A DNA stretch of 22,088 bases, from the NCBI GenBank assembly GCA_019155205.2, contig JAHNZQ020003146.1:30463-52550 (forward strand), read 5' to 3'. Source of the stretch: Gracilaria vermiculophylla (taxonomy: Eukaryota; Rhodophyta; Florideophyceae; Gracilariales; Gracilariaceae). How positions within the stretch are numbered: position 1 is the stretch's first letter; the number at the start of each line of letters is the position of its first letter. Below, in pieces: positions 1-9,850 of this stretch. The position numbers were made by a program, and so were the translations under genes. Under the pieces are notes generated by a model. The model had not been told where the DNA came from, did no database searches, and saw nothing but the letters and a program-made list of their open reading frames with translations.

Positions 1-130
1 ATACTGTAGCGCACGCGGGCAATATTATGCACCACGTGGCCCAGCTAATAAATTACGAACCCTCCTTAGGAATATTATGCCTTAAGGCCAAACCACCATA
101 TTTCCGTAGGAGCCACTGTACTACAAAAAC
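1..130 (+). repeat. LTR fragment, gypsy family (inverted partner of 14533-14661)
   Basis: Positions 1-76 align without gaps to the reverse complement of 14586-14661 with 57 of 76 bases identical by my count, mostly transitions. The most conserved core is around 28-35 and 54-65. The similarity continues with small gaps to about 130, where both copies reach an A-rich CTA..AAAAAC string. The partner lies directly downstream of a gypsy polypurine tract, so this is read as the 3' portion of a related, diverged LTR in + orientation. The window starts inside it, so its 5' end is unseen. Whether 131 onward is element interior or flank cannot be told. Confidence 0.6.
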
Positions 131-3008
131 GACTACCACGCCAAGATGTAACGGTCTTGTGAAGCTAGGGTACAGCGTAAGTCGCTAATAAGGCGGACTT
201 ACGTGAACAAATTGACATATAAGTTTCACACCTGTACAAAAGGCAAGAGAAACACTCACATAGTAGAGTTACAACCCGCACCGAGGCGTATTGTAAGGTA
301 GAATGACTAAAGTTGGTTATACGGCCCGGTCCAGGCGGGAACGTTTCGCGAGGGGACGGTTATGCGACTCGGGGCAAGAGCCAAAGACTTGGATATGTCT
401 GTGTTCTTGGAATACTAGTTATGGCTGCGTGATGGCTAGTAACGGAAAAAAATTTCAAAAAAACTTGTTTTTTTGGAGTAGGCCCCAGTTGCAAGCGCAC
501 GCGCAAAGAATATTGGAAAATTGAATTTCCTCCATTGCAGTTCAGTCTTCACCATTTGAAGTTCTTTGCTAGTTTCATGCTCAGTGCTTAATAATTTAAG
601 TTTTCATTTCACACTCACCAAGGCTTAAGCCGAAAAAACACGGCTTCGGCGACGTTGCACCATCGCCAATAAATATTTTGAGCACACCATCAGAGACACA
701 CTTTTTTAGACCGCATATATAGGTTTTTCACATACCATTAAAGTATAATTATCTTTTGTCTTCCCATCCAGTAATACTCTCTGTCGCAACATCGTCTTTC
801 CAAGATCCAATTATACTCTTCCATGTTTTCAAAATTATTCGAGTTGTAGATGGAAGGTACATTCTTGACATCGCGCACTAAATTATGAATTCTGAAAAGC
901 TCCCTTCAATTGCTATTTTGAATTTCATCGATACATTTTTTTCTATTGATATCAAAGCAAAGCTTTGTATCCCACGCTTCTCCAAGCACAAATGCGGATT
1001 ATGCACAAGCAAGGTAAGGTGAATCTTCACTTTCGACGCAAGTAACAAACAACTTCATGAAAAGAAAGTTCTATACTAAAATGTGTGATGTATAAAATCC
1101 AGAAACTCTTGACAAAGTGCTGGGAAAAGACAAAAAAGTCATGCTTCGAGAACATACTGGCAGTTTTACGAAAATCTCAGTCGATTCTGGGATTTCTCGT
1201 TATGGGAAGATGAAAACGAACTGCAGATGGTGCACAGTCATACGTACCATATCATGCAACACAAATTGAAAGAATGACAACCGGTATTTTTTTCACAGTT
1301 CCAAAGAAGAAGCTCAGATGTACTAAACATTAATCACTTCAGCTCTCATGGATAGTGAGCCAAAATCTGTTCTTTATATCTACTAATGCGACACGGGGGC
1401 AGCGTTGCTAGGATTTGTGCGTCAACTTAAATTATCTAGATATCAGAAGAAAGAGTTTTTTATCAAGCTTGCCCGTTCTGTAGTGAGAAACTTTGGATAA
1501 ATTCAGTTGGAGCTGCACACAATTCTAATACCTACCAACCTCGATGGGTGTCATTGGGGCTCGTTGATCGCAAAAACATTTCCAGAAAGTGCGACGACTG
1601 GCCGAACAGATTCCTCAGAATACTTTGGAGACAGTCTGCAATGGAAGTGCCCAGAGGAAAGTCTCACAGTGTCTTAGGAATTATTTGCGTTTTTCACTTT
1701 GAAACTAAGAAGTACAGCTTGTTTTGGTAGAAGAAACTACATTCTGGACGTTCTTTTGTTCGAAAAACAACAAGACGCCTTTATTTGTGGATGTTTTGTC
1801 ATCGCAGCTGCCTGAGGATTTGCCGAAGACAGAGAATTTATGTCCCCCGAAACTTTCAAATAAGGGAACGAAAAACGTGTCTCAGAGTTTTATCGACTGA
1901 TGGAAATACGAAGCTATGTAGCCCAGGTCTTGCTAGCTGCCCAGTTCTATAACAACATAAATGTTTCCGAAGTCATTGTTGCCAGGTGTATGGTGAGCAA
2001 TTGAGGTGTCTATTTTGAGAAGAAACTACACAACGAATCAGAGGATAGAGATGAAGCGGACCTGGGATTGAAGGCCTGGAAGTCTCCACCGGAGAGCAAG
2101 GCGGCTCCAGGAAGCCAATCAGATGAGTCCTTAGCTCAGTGTTCCTCACCGTCATCGGCAGAGGCTCGCAATGTACAGGGTGACCACAAATCATTACTGG
2201 CTGTCCTCTTTCGGGTAACTCCTAACCGCGAGAAGATAGCAAAGGAGACTAGTCCATTTTCCCTTAGCGTGAGTTCTTTGTTCTTAACGGAAACATATAA
2301 TTATCGTTAAAAGAAAGTTTTTGTAAACTATTGAATCTCAGCGACGACGGGAATGACGATGAAGACTTTGAAACTTCTACTTCTGTTTCGAAGGCTGCGG
2401 TCCAATACACATACCAAGAAGGACGATTGAAAAGCGAGTCTGGCGCTCTCAATCTCAAGCTTTCTGCACATCAATCACCCAGAGCTACTCGCAAGAATAA
2501 GTTCATCGACATCCACTTTGCAGCAACATCAATCATCAAAAACATTCTCGAAAAGATCTTTCCTTTGTCAAGATGTGCTACAATCTCGCCAAGAGACTAA
2601 CAATTGCTTACTGTAGAAGACGGGAATTGAAAACGTTTGTGTGACACAAAAGAAGGCCGGTACTTGCTGTCTTTCTTTCAATCGCTTGCTCAGGGCTCTG
2701 GATACTGTTACACTCTACATCACTTCAGATACGTGGGGAAAGAATTAAAACAAAATCAACGTATAGTAAACGAAAGGCACATATTTTTTCACTACACACA
2801 GCCTTCTCACTCTAGTGTACCCTTCTCTTTAAGGGATTTGGGAGCGGTTTGGAGCGTTCGTTTTGACTTGAGACACTCTTATCTGTCTATTTCTCTGAAA
2901 TCAGCAGTCCTACGCCAACGTATGTCTGTAATACGGCACTCCATGGAGAATAGCTTCAACAATGGGAAGGAAAAAAACAGTTGAAGAAATGAGTCATTAT
3001 GATTATGT
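131..3008. other. AT-rich decayed DNA, no recognisable gene
   Basis: This long AT-rich stretch has stops in every frame. The only open pieces are short (for example 1548-1730, 2068-2310, 2331-2600, 2637-2984 on +). None shows a domain I recognise. 2331-2600 has an acidic Ser/Asp-rich start that could be a linker from a dead protein. No tRNA, long terminal inverted repeat or tandem array was seen. It is most likely old transposon or intergenic sequence. Confidence 0.5.
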
Positions 3009-3630
3009 GTGTACCATAAGTGTTTTCCAGGCGAGCACTTTGCAAATATTGCTGAGTTGAAAAAATATATATATACTGGACGTATTTTAGACGCTGCAAA
3101 CTACGTTTCTTCTAGAGCTAAAGCACGTTCTCTTCAACCTAAAATGCAAATAGCAAAACCAGAAAAGATAAATGTTGTAATATTGAAGCCTAGAGCTATT
3201 CTTCCTAGACCCTCCCCCGACGACGTTATCGATGTTGCAACGATTTTTGAAGAAAAACGTCACCAACGTTGGAGCTCGAGCTGCCGCATGGGATGCATTT
3301 AATGGAAATGAAAGACATAATATGGATTCCAGAACTGAAACCAGCCATTCATCTCATTTACAGTACAGTTCCATGGAACGGAAAGCCGTGATATCAATAT
3401 TTCCAGCTACAGATATAGATGACGAATACATTGAAAGAACACCGAACAATATCAGATTCCTGAAGAGGCCTCAGACCTCACAGAAAGTTTTTTGAATCTG
3501 GATGACGAGAAAGAAAGACCACCGGAAATATCTAGCTTGTTCGTCTCAAAATCACAAAGCAACTCAGACTATGGAGGCCAAGATTCAAAACTGAAGACTT
3601 TTGCATCTTTACAAGAGACGAAATCATAGA
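3009..3630 (+). pseudogene. Broken unrecognised coding region
   Basis: Three overlapping + frames read like successive parts of one protein. The first is 3009-3302, the second 3232-3495, and the third runs open from about 3440 to a stop near 3628. The first frame has a proline-rich stretch near 3200. The second has a Trp-Asp-Ala-Phe segment followed by a Ser/Thr-rich part. The third is acidic and Ser-rich. The composition looks protein-like, and the frame changes near 3260 and 3460 would be one-base indels. No family is recognised and no start codon can be chosen with reason. A chance mosaic in AT-rich DNA is the alternative. Confidence 0.3.
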
Positions 3631-4290
3631 AAAGAAGAGACAAAGATGATAGTTGTTCTGGGTATCAGATAGGTAAGTACTTCAAAGCTTCCATACTTGC
3701 CTACTTTGGCAGTCTATTTCGTTAGTACTTCAGGCCGTGATGTTATACAGGAGACTCAGTATATTTCGGAAACAATGGGATATGTTCTAAAGTGTAGGGA
3801 ATCTGTATCCATCGGAACAAACCCGAATGAACCGGGAGTTCCGGCTGGAAAAGATAACTGCGTTATTCAGAAGTTTATTTTAAAGAGTCAAGTGCAAGAA
3901 AAAAAGGTCGATTGCGGCTTTTTGTGGACCCTTAAATATAGTAGAAAAGAAGATGGGAACCACAGGAAGACTTTATTCGGCAGATTTCGGAAGTGGAACT
4001 CTTAACTACCTCGTCTGTGTTACGAGACTGGTAGTTAACCGGTCAAAAAAGAATGCACAAAAACGACGAAAAAACCTTTGAAATTATTCAGTTTTGGATG
4101 TGCAAATTTTCTAAAATAACTTCATGCATTCGAAATAGTTAGTTTTGTCTGAAAGAAAAACTAGCACTTAACTGCAACAATCTTTGTCTAGCTGAAAAGA
4201 TAAGGAAGATTCAACTTCACTTTCCGCAGTTTTCCCCATTCGAGAAACAGGACTACACACCTAATATTCAGGCTGCGTAGCTCGATAGAT
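3631..4290. other. AT-rich spacer with one short open frame
   Basis: A + frame at 3697-4005 is open for 102 codons but has no recognisable motif. Its stop falls inside the inverted repeat at 4002-4038. The remainder has stops in all frames. No other feature was seen. The composition changes to GC-rich, pyrimidine-rich sequence after about 4300. Confidence 0.4.
4002..4038. repeat. Inverted repeat, potential hairpin
   Basis: The arms TTAACTACC (4002-4010) and GGTAGTTAA (4030-4038) are perfect 9-bp complements. A second complementary pair inside them (TCGT 4011-4014 with ACGA 4022-4025) extends the stem with a small bulge. It lies at the end of an open frame, in AT-rich DNA just before the switch to the GC-rich block. 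It could be a terminator-like hairpin, a transposon end, or chance. Confidence 0.5.
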
Positions 4291-4511
4291 AATCAAATAG
4301 GTGGTAGTCCCAGTTTCCTGGCACTGGCGATCTGGTTTAACTCTTTCACCTCTCGCGCAGATAACCCACCACCTCCACGAACCACCCTAGAACTCTTCAT
4401 CACGTGCACTTCGATATTGCTTCCTTTTCCCCGCGAGCCATACTGCAGCCTTAACCTCCTCGACACCTCCTTCAACCACACTGGGTTCCAATTATCCCTC
4501 CCACTCACATC

Positions 4512-5699
4512 ATGCCCAACTGCTGCTACCCGCACTGCTCCTTCTTCGCCCGCACCATCCCCACCGTCCAGAGGCACCAGAAGCGTTGCAAGCATCGCTT
4601 CAAACCCAACAAACGCTGCCTCTCTCCCTGCGGCGTTTACATCAGCTTCCCTCCCCGCGTCAAGCGCTGCAATCCCACAAGACAGTCCCCCCTACCACCC
4701 GCACCAGCTCCCTCCAGCAGACCTTCCGACAACGTCCCCTTCACCGACGAAGGCTCCTGCCGCCAGCAACAATTCGCGCTCTCCCTCCACAACGAAGACG
4801 CTTTCCACATCGTACAGAGCGCGAACTCCATTCCCTCTCCCGCAGCTCCCACCTCCGCTACACTACCCTACCTAGAGCACCTTGTCCACAACATTTCGTA
4901 CATTGCTTCAAACCTCGGACGCCGTAAGGCAAACGAACTCATCTCCCTTCTCAACGACCCCACCTTTTCCATGTCTGCATTCCAAAACCAAGTTACTTCC
5001 GCCAGAAAATGTCTCCAACTCCAAGAACAACTCTTCAAACAGCGCGTCTGTGCCACCGGCTTTTCTTCTCGCTCCATCATCGATTTACAACATCGCTTCT
5101 CCGCAACCCTTTTCAAGAAAAACGCCGTCAAAGTCCTCAAGCATCAGCTTGCCCTTGCGCACTTCCAAAACACCTTCTCCCACCCCGTCTTGCAGGCAAC
5201 CGCGTCTGGAGCTCCAGCATTCGCCCACCCTGTGGCAGCCGACCTCGGCCGCAAAGCAATCCCCGCCCTCAAGGTCCAAATCATGCAGTCTCCAAATCCA
5301 AACACTGTCTGGCACTCTCCCACCACGACCGGTATTGACTCCTTCATCGGCCTCGTCCAACTCTACTCCGACAAATCCACCACCTCCCTCAAGTCGTCCT
5401 CTGTCACCTCCTACCCCATGCACATCACCCTTCTCAACTTCTCCGACTCTTTCCGTCGCATGTGCATCTCCAAAAACCTCACAGTCATCGGCTACATCCC
5501 GACCTCCTTCCAACCTAGCAACCACTCTTCAGACTCAGACCAGTTCTCCCCCACCTCAGCAGCCATCTCCCGCGAACCCAAAATGGAACTCATTCAGAAC
5601 GCTCTCTTTCATCTCCTTCAGCCCATCCTGAGCCCCGGACGTGCGTGGGGATGTGCGAGGACCTTTACGACCGACACTTGGTGCAACGCGGTCTGGTAG
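4512..5699 (+). pseudogene. Plavaka/KDZ-like DNA transposase, 3'-truncated
   Basis: A 395-codon open frame starts at an ATG that opens straight into a zinc-finger-like motif (C5-x3-C9-x12-H22-x3-C26, with H28 also available). Residues 45-120 are Pro/Ser-rich linker. Residues 120-260 are helical and match the pre-catalytic part of the family in character. Residues 284-289 (LYSDKS) fit the conserved L-x-SDKT block with the presumed first catalytic Asp. Residues 301-309 (YPMHITLLN) and 326-333 (IGYIPTSF) fit the family's YPVYLTIGN and YLPT blocks. Residues 364-372 fit the following FH..L.PI segment. After about residue 374 (position 5630) the similarity ends, and the last 21 codons read PP4R3 DNA in the wrong frame. 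The rest of the catalytic domain is absent, so it cannot be an active transposase. The family call is from motif memory, not a search. Confidence 0.6.
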
Positions 5700-5940
5700 G
5701 ACAGGTAATGGATGTGTTCGCACGGAACGGTGGTCGGGACAATTTGAGGCAGTCAGCGATTTTGGAGCTGGTGTCATTCGTGACTCGGCGGGGGCGGGGA
5801 CTGGTGCTGCGAGAGGTGGTGGAGCAGTACGGAGACGTGCTGGCCGGGAGCGCGCTGCACAGCGGAGTGTATGGTGATGCGTGACGTCGGTGGGAGGAGC
5901 TGCGACGGCAGGGGGACTGAGAGAAGGCGATGAGAGTGGT
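5636..5940 (+). pseudogene. Fragment of protein phosphatase 4 regulatory subunit 3 (SMEK/Psy2 type)
   Basis: The frame read from about 5636 to the stop ending at 5884 gives a segment with the features of the conserved PP4R3/SMEK helical-repeat domain: a CVGM.EDLYDRHLV stretch, a hydrophobic helix ending in VF, an NGGRDNLRQSAILEL block, then a helix ending EQYGDVL. In intact proteins this part scaffolds the PP4 catalytic complex in the nucleus and cytosol. A TGA at 5882-5884 is followed in the same frame by a W-E-E-L-like helix and another TGA near 5921, so the piece is dead. Only about 100 codons of a protein usually several hundred residues long are present. It begins exactly where the transposase similarity stops, in another frame and on the same strand. 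No ATG is available at its start (GTG at 5645). Confidence 0.65.
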
Positions 5941-6097
5941 TGTGGAGGAGAGGGGGGTGACTGAGTGCGGGGGACGGGGGGTTGGGATGCGGGCCAAGCG
6001 ATGATGGGGGTGATGCAGGAAAGCTCACAGGAGGGCCGGGGTTGGGAAGGGGGGACGCGGCGGCTGTCATAGTTGTCGGTGAGGGCTCGCACGCGGC

Positions 6098-6290
6098 GCG
6101 AGGCGGCGGCGACGGTGGCGACGGCGACGATGGAGGACGTAGCGGTCGATGGGTGGCAGGCCGACAGTGGCGGTGGCGATGGCGGTGTCAATGATGGCGT
6201 CGGTAGCGGCGATGGTGGCGGTGACGGGGGTGTAGGCGGCAGCAGCGGTGGGGGTAGCGACGGTGGGGCGCAGCGCGCGGCGGAGGGAGG
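6098..6290 (+). repeat. Imperfect GGN trinucleotide-rich tract
   Basis: The stretch consists mainly of GGC, GGT, GAC and GAT triplets in imperfect order, with several runs of three or more G. It is a simple-sequence region that expands by slippage and could form G-quadruplex structures on the + strand. Confidence 0.6.
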
Positions 6291-6450
6291 GGGGGCGAAG
6301 CAGCGGCCCGTGTGTGTGTGAGACGGCGCCGTGAGATGAGCGCGCGCTGTGATTGGTGGCGCGCGTGCCAGGTCATGTCCTTCACGATTTCGGGCCGTGC
6401 CGCAAACCGCTGATCCTGCCCCTTTCTGCGCGGGCGCCGATTGTGCCTTT

Positions 6451-6484
6451 GCGTGCGTGCGCACGCGTGCTCGCGCGCGCGCGC
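6451..6484. repeat. Alternating purine-pyrimidine (GC/GT) tract
   Basis: 6451-6470 alternates purine and pyrimidine without a break, then after one interruption CG repeats run to about 6484. Such tracts favour left-handed Z-DNA and are often found near promoters. Here it lies about 0.5 kb upstream of the casein kinase ATG. Confidence 0.6.
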
Positions 6485-6999
6485 TACACCTGCGCCTTTC
6501 ACAGCCGCTGCCGGTGCTCACCACTTGTTAAACCGCGCCGCCCGACCGCCCCCCTCCTTCCCTCCCCTCGCCCGCCTGCACGCCCTTCGACCCCCTTCCT
6601 TCCCCGACCGCCTCCTCTCCTCGTTTTGCGCCTAACCCCGCTTCCAACCTGCTTTGCGATAACCGCAAATGCCCGGATTGCGTGGCGCTTGCTTTATCGC
6701 CGCTAAGCTCTCCGACGCATAAACATTCTCAACGCGTCACAAGCGCCCACCACAGCGCTGGTTCCGAGTCCGATGCCACTGAACACTGCCCCGTGCACGC
6801 TGCACCGCGCCGACACCGACACGTTCACAAGAAGGCTGTTCATCACCGCCACCGCCACCACCACCACCACCGCCGCCACCCTACTCAATCGCCGGAGCAC
6901 GTGGTCGAACACACGCCGCCGCCACCGCCCCCACCGTCAGAGTCGCAGTCACCCGTGGAAAAATATCCTGAGCCCTTTCGTGCCGTCGCTATACAAAAC

Positions 7000-7582
7000 A
7001 TGGCGCTGGACAACGATCGAGTGGTGGCTGGGCGCTGGCGCTTTGGCCAGAAGCTGGGCGCGGGAGCGTTTGGCGAAGTGTGGAGCGCGGTGGACCTGGA
7101 GACCAGACAGAAGGTGGCCGTCACGGTAGAGCGTAATTCTAGAAATCACCCGCAGTTGTACTATGAGAACCGCGTTTACAAGTGGTTGAACAACGGATCG
7201 TCGCAGCCAATCACTGGCATACCCAAGTGCCGCCTTTTCGGCAACATGAGCACGTTCAACATGCTGGTGATGGACTATCTGAGCCCCAGCTTGGAGGACT
7301 GGGGTGGGACAGGCGCGATGTGACGATCTGGAGTCGCTGGGCTACGTGCTGGTGTATTTTTACAAGGGGGGTTTGCCGTGGCAGGGCATCAAGACCCCGA
7401 GCCTGTGGTGGACAATGCATGAGCAAGAGTTGAAGCGGGCTGGAGGGAGGCATAGCCGGAGAGGTGCGCGGAGGGTGTATGAGAACGGCAAAAGCTGCCC
7501 GATGTACTTCTATGCGATAACGTTCAGAGAGACAGACGCAGAACCCGTATGCGCGAGGGTTAGTATTAGTATCGTGCTGTAG
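7000..7582 (+). pseudogene. Casein kinase 1-like protein kinase with deleted catalytic core
   Basis: The ATG at 7000 is chosen because CK1 proteins start a few residues before the first strand. Reading from it, the glycine loop GAGAFG is at residues 20-25, HPQL.YE (with the helix C Glu, E56) follows at residues 50-56, and the hinge LVMD...PSLED is at residues 89-100. The nucleotide-binding Lys expected at residue 42 (VAIK position) is Thr. After SLED the DNA jumps directly to the CK1 block [21 protein letters not shown], in another frame starting at 7322. Roughly 90-100 codons with the HRD, DFG and activation segments are therefore missing, together with a frameshift. The C-lobe frame stays open to 7582. 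Intact CK1 phosphorylates primed Ser/Thr substrates. This copy cannot be catalytic as read, and the join shows no intron-like sequence. Confidence 0.8.
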
Positions 7583-7940
7583 TTTGCTCGTTTGCCCAGT
7601 GGGTTCTCGAACGTACCCCCACTAGCAGGGGAGTAAACTTCATTTCTACTTACATTCAATGGCCGGTGAACTAGAAACCAGGACAAAACTGCAATCAACG
7701 AATGTCAGGGAGGGCGGGGTGAAGGTCTTTTCTCTAAGAATCGGTAATGCACGCCGACCAACCATCGCATACTGAAATAATTGCAGATTTTTTGGTTTTC
7801 AATTTCCACGCATTGCGTTCTAACAGGGTGATCTAACATTTAGAGAACACAGACGCTACCACTCACTGATCAAGCAGGAATCAAGCATTTACCCTTTAAA
7901 ATGCCAGAAAAGAGTTGAAAATATAACTAGTTCTCTGCTC
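7583..7940. other. Spacer, composition shifts from GC-rich to AT-rich
   Basis: No gene, RNA or repeat is seen here. The change to AT-rich DNA occurs gradually after about 7640. Confidence 0.4.
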
Positions 7941-8230
7941 ATGTCTCTATTAGACATGATTAAATATCTGGAGGACAAACACGGCGTGTCTATAAATTCG
8001 ATATCCGTTCGAGAAATGATCGACTTTGGACGAGTTAAAAGCAATCCAAAAGACTTGGAATGTCCGATGTTATTCGAGGCATTGGTAAACATTGCAGAAA
8101 TGGATCCTGGAAACAACTTTTCTCTTACTTATCACACAGAAGAACGTTTCAGCAGCGTCGCTTGGGCGTTAATAGAATGAATGGAAGACTATATAAGATT
8201 TAGTGAGATTCTCGGTATGGCAAAGCAGAT
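7941..8230 (+). pseudogene. Unrecognised open stretch, faintly Mutator-transposase-like
   Basis: The frame 7941-8180 encodes 79 residues with a predicted helix, then a DPGNNFSLTYH..ERFSSVAWAL segment. After the TGA the same frame goes on with MEDYIRFSEILGM to about 8218. The order (acidic dipeptide-Pro, beta strand, Arg-Phe, Trp, then IRF.EILGM) resembles the lead-in to the first catalytic Asp of Mutator-like transposases. The Asp itself is not in frame. The match is short and from memory, so an unrelated decayed protein is equally possible. Confidence 0.25.
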
Positions 8231-8878
8231 GCAAAAGATATGGATATCCACCGTGTACTAAAAGTGGAAGAGGAAACGATGGTTTTACGCTGACTTTTTG
8301 ATGAGGTTCATCAGCAGAGAAACAGAATCGGACTTCGTGGGTACTCATTAAATATTCAAGTCTATCATTCCTATCTCTTCTGCCCTGATGTACAATGACC
8401 AGAGTGCTGCGTGTATAGCAGCATAGGAGAAAGTGTTTTCAACATACTACATTGTTCTCGATGAATGGCACTTGAAGCAAAACCAAAAAGAAATATGGTG
8501 CATTGGTGCAGTTCGATGTCTCGAAATGAATGGTGTGAGGAAATGTCTAAAGATCTTTTGAACCTAAAAAGCTTTAGCACGCTCGTAATTTTCAATGATT
8601 GACAGGAAGCCTTCATATCTAAGCACTTTACTAATTTGAAAAAGAAAGTACCGATGTGGCTCATATATCTTCATCTCAGTAGATTGCAACTTCTCGTAAG
8701 ATGCTTTCGCTGTGCTGCAGTACCCAAAAAGCTCTTTTTTCTGGGTACTGGGTACAAAGAAGCATCCAACGCAAGGTATAAGGCCTTTGTGTTTTAAGAG
8801 AAATTGACCTTCAGTGCTGTACCAATTCAGATGGTGTAGCTCACCAGAAAGAGAGCTATTACGCGAAATGAGACACTC
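8231..8878. other. AT-rich relic, stops in all frames
   Basis: The + frames contain protein-like pieces between stops (for example around 8490-8680), suggesting the coding relic of 7941-8230 continues. I cannot identify a domain, start or end. Confidence 0.3.
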
Positions 8879-9850
8879 ATGAGATCAATGCCGAGCAGAA
8901 GCTCCCGTTTCAGACCTATCAGAGACAATCGGTTACCTCTTCCATCAAAGATTCTGGATGAAATCATTTTCAAATATAACATCTTCGCTTTCATCAAATA
9001 TAAAGATATCAGAATCGATCCTTCAAGTAACTATAGGTTTCAAAAAATGTATTTGAATGGCATTGAAAATGTTCAATTTCCTAAAGTTCAGGAAAAAACC
9101 TTTGGCTCTGTTGGTCCAGATGTTTGTTTTTAGCTCACCTGGAGTTTTTCTCTTATTTGAAATCTGAAAAAAAAGAACTCACGAAACTCATTGGCCATAT
9201 GAACATTTTCTTTACGATAATCTTGAAAATGGAAAACAGTGACACAAAAAGCAAGTTGATTGTCAAATGCGACTGTGAGAAGACGAGACGGATAACATAT
9301 CTCTCTCGTCTCATTGTACGATGTGTGTTTGCGTACATTGAGCATAGTTTTATTAGTCCCCAGCTCAAGCGTGTTCTAGTCGATTACATTGAAGTCCAAT
9401 ATTTCTTCGATCCATATTGGAAAATACAGAAAACAGAGTTCTCCTTTGAATCCATCCGTAATCTCCGGGAAACGTGCACTATGATTCAAAGCATATTGTT
9501 TATGAAGTACATGGGGAATTGAGGTGATCCCAACGGTGAAGTGCATCGCGAATTAGAAAGTCCCGTCTTCATCAATTTACATTGTGAAGTTGAAGAGTAC
9601 TTTCAGTGGTCTAATGAAAAGGCATTGTACGACAAACTGTAGAGATTAGCATCCGGAATTGGTCCAAAAGCTCTGCCAGAAGTCTAGCGACTGCTCATAT
9701 CCGACAGGCAAAAACATAGCTCACCTGAGCTTTCATTACAAAATATGATAGATCACTCTTTCGGGAACGTAAACTTCTCAACTTCATCTGTCTCCCAGAA
9801 ACCCGTACAAAATCTGAAGTACATTAAGCCCATTGATAATGACGTGAAGG
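8879..9850 (+). pseudogene. Unrecognised degenerate coding region
   Basis: A frame at 8879-9133 (84 codons) is followed by 9124-9522 (132 codons, overlapping in another frame). After the stop at 9520-9522 that frame remains protein-like with two further nonsense codons, in about 9640-9690, until a TAA near 9880. The second piece is rich in Lys, Ile, Phe and aromatic residues, and its tail is Ser- and Asn-rich. No signal peptide, membrane segment or known catalytic motif is visible. Together with 7941-8230 it may be one dead transposon or viral-like protein, but that link is inference. Codon use is much more AT-rich than in the blocks on either side. Confidence 0.3.

Larger units (their letters stand above)
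5941..6999. other. GC-rich low-complexity spacer
   Basis: 5941-6330 is purine/G-rich with many GGC, GGT and GAC triplets, which opens long Pro/Ser/Thr-rich antisense frames that I do not accept as genes. 6331-6680 is C-rich. 6682-6999 is open in the same frame as the kinase below, but it encodes mostly His, Pro and Arg runs and has no ATG before 7000, so it is taken as leader or promoter DNA. The arrangement would suit a GC-rich promoter or 5' UTR of the kinase copy, but no TATA box was seen. Confidence 0.45.

Noticed and set aside
303..524. 73-codon open frame near the left edge
   Set aside because: It has no motif, biased composition and no supporting signals, so it is probably chance.
4882..5631. 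249-codon + frame rich in Ser, Pro and Thr
   Set aside because: It overlaps the transposase frame, which has recognisable motifs. The composition is that of a shadow frame.
5556..6524. 322-codon minus-strand open frame rich in Pro, Ser and Thr
   Set aside because: It is antisense to the transposase end, PP4R3 fragment and GGN tract. Its length comes from the purine-rich + strand lacking antisense stops, and it has no domain.
6682..6999. N-terminal His/Pro-rich extension of the kinase
   Set aside because: It has no ATG before 7000, it is low-complexity, and CK1 proteins normally start about where the 7000 ATG lies.
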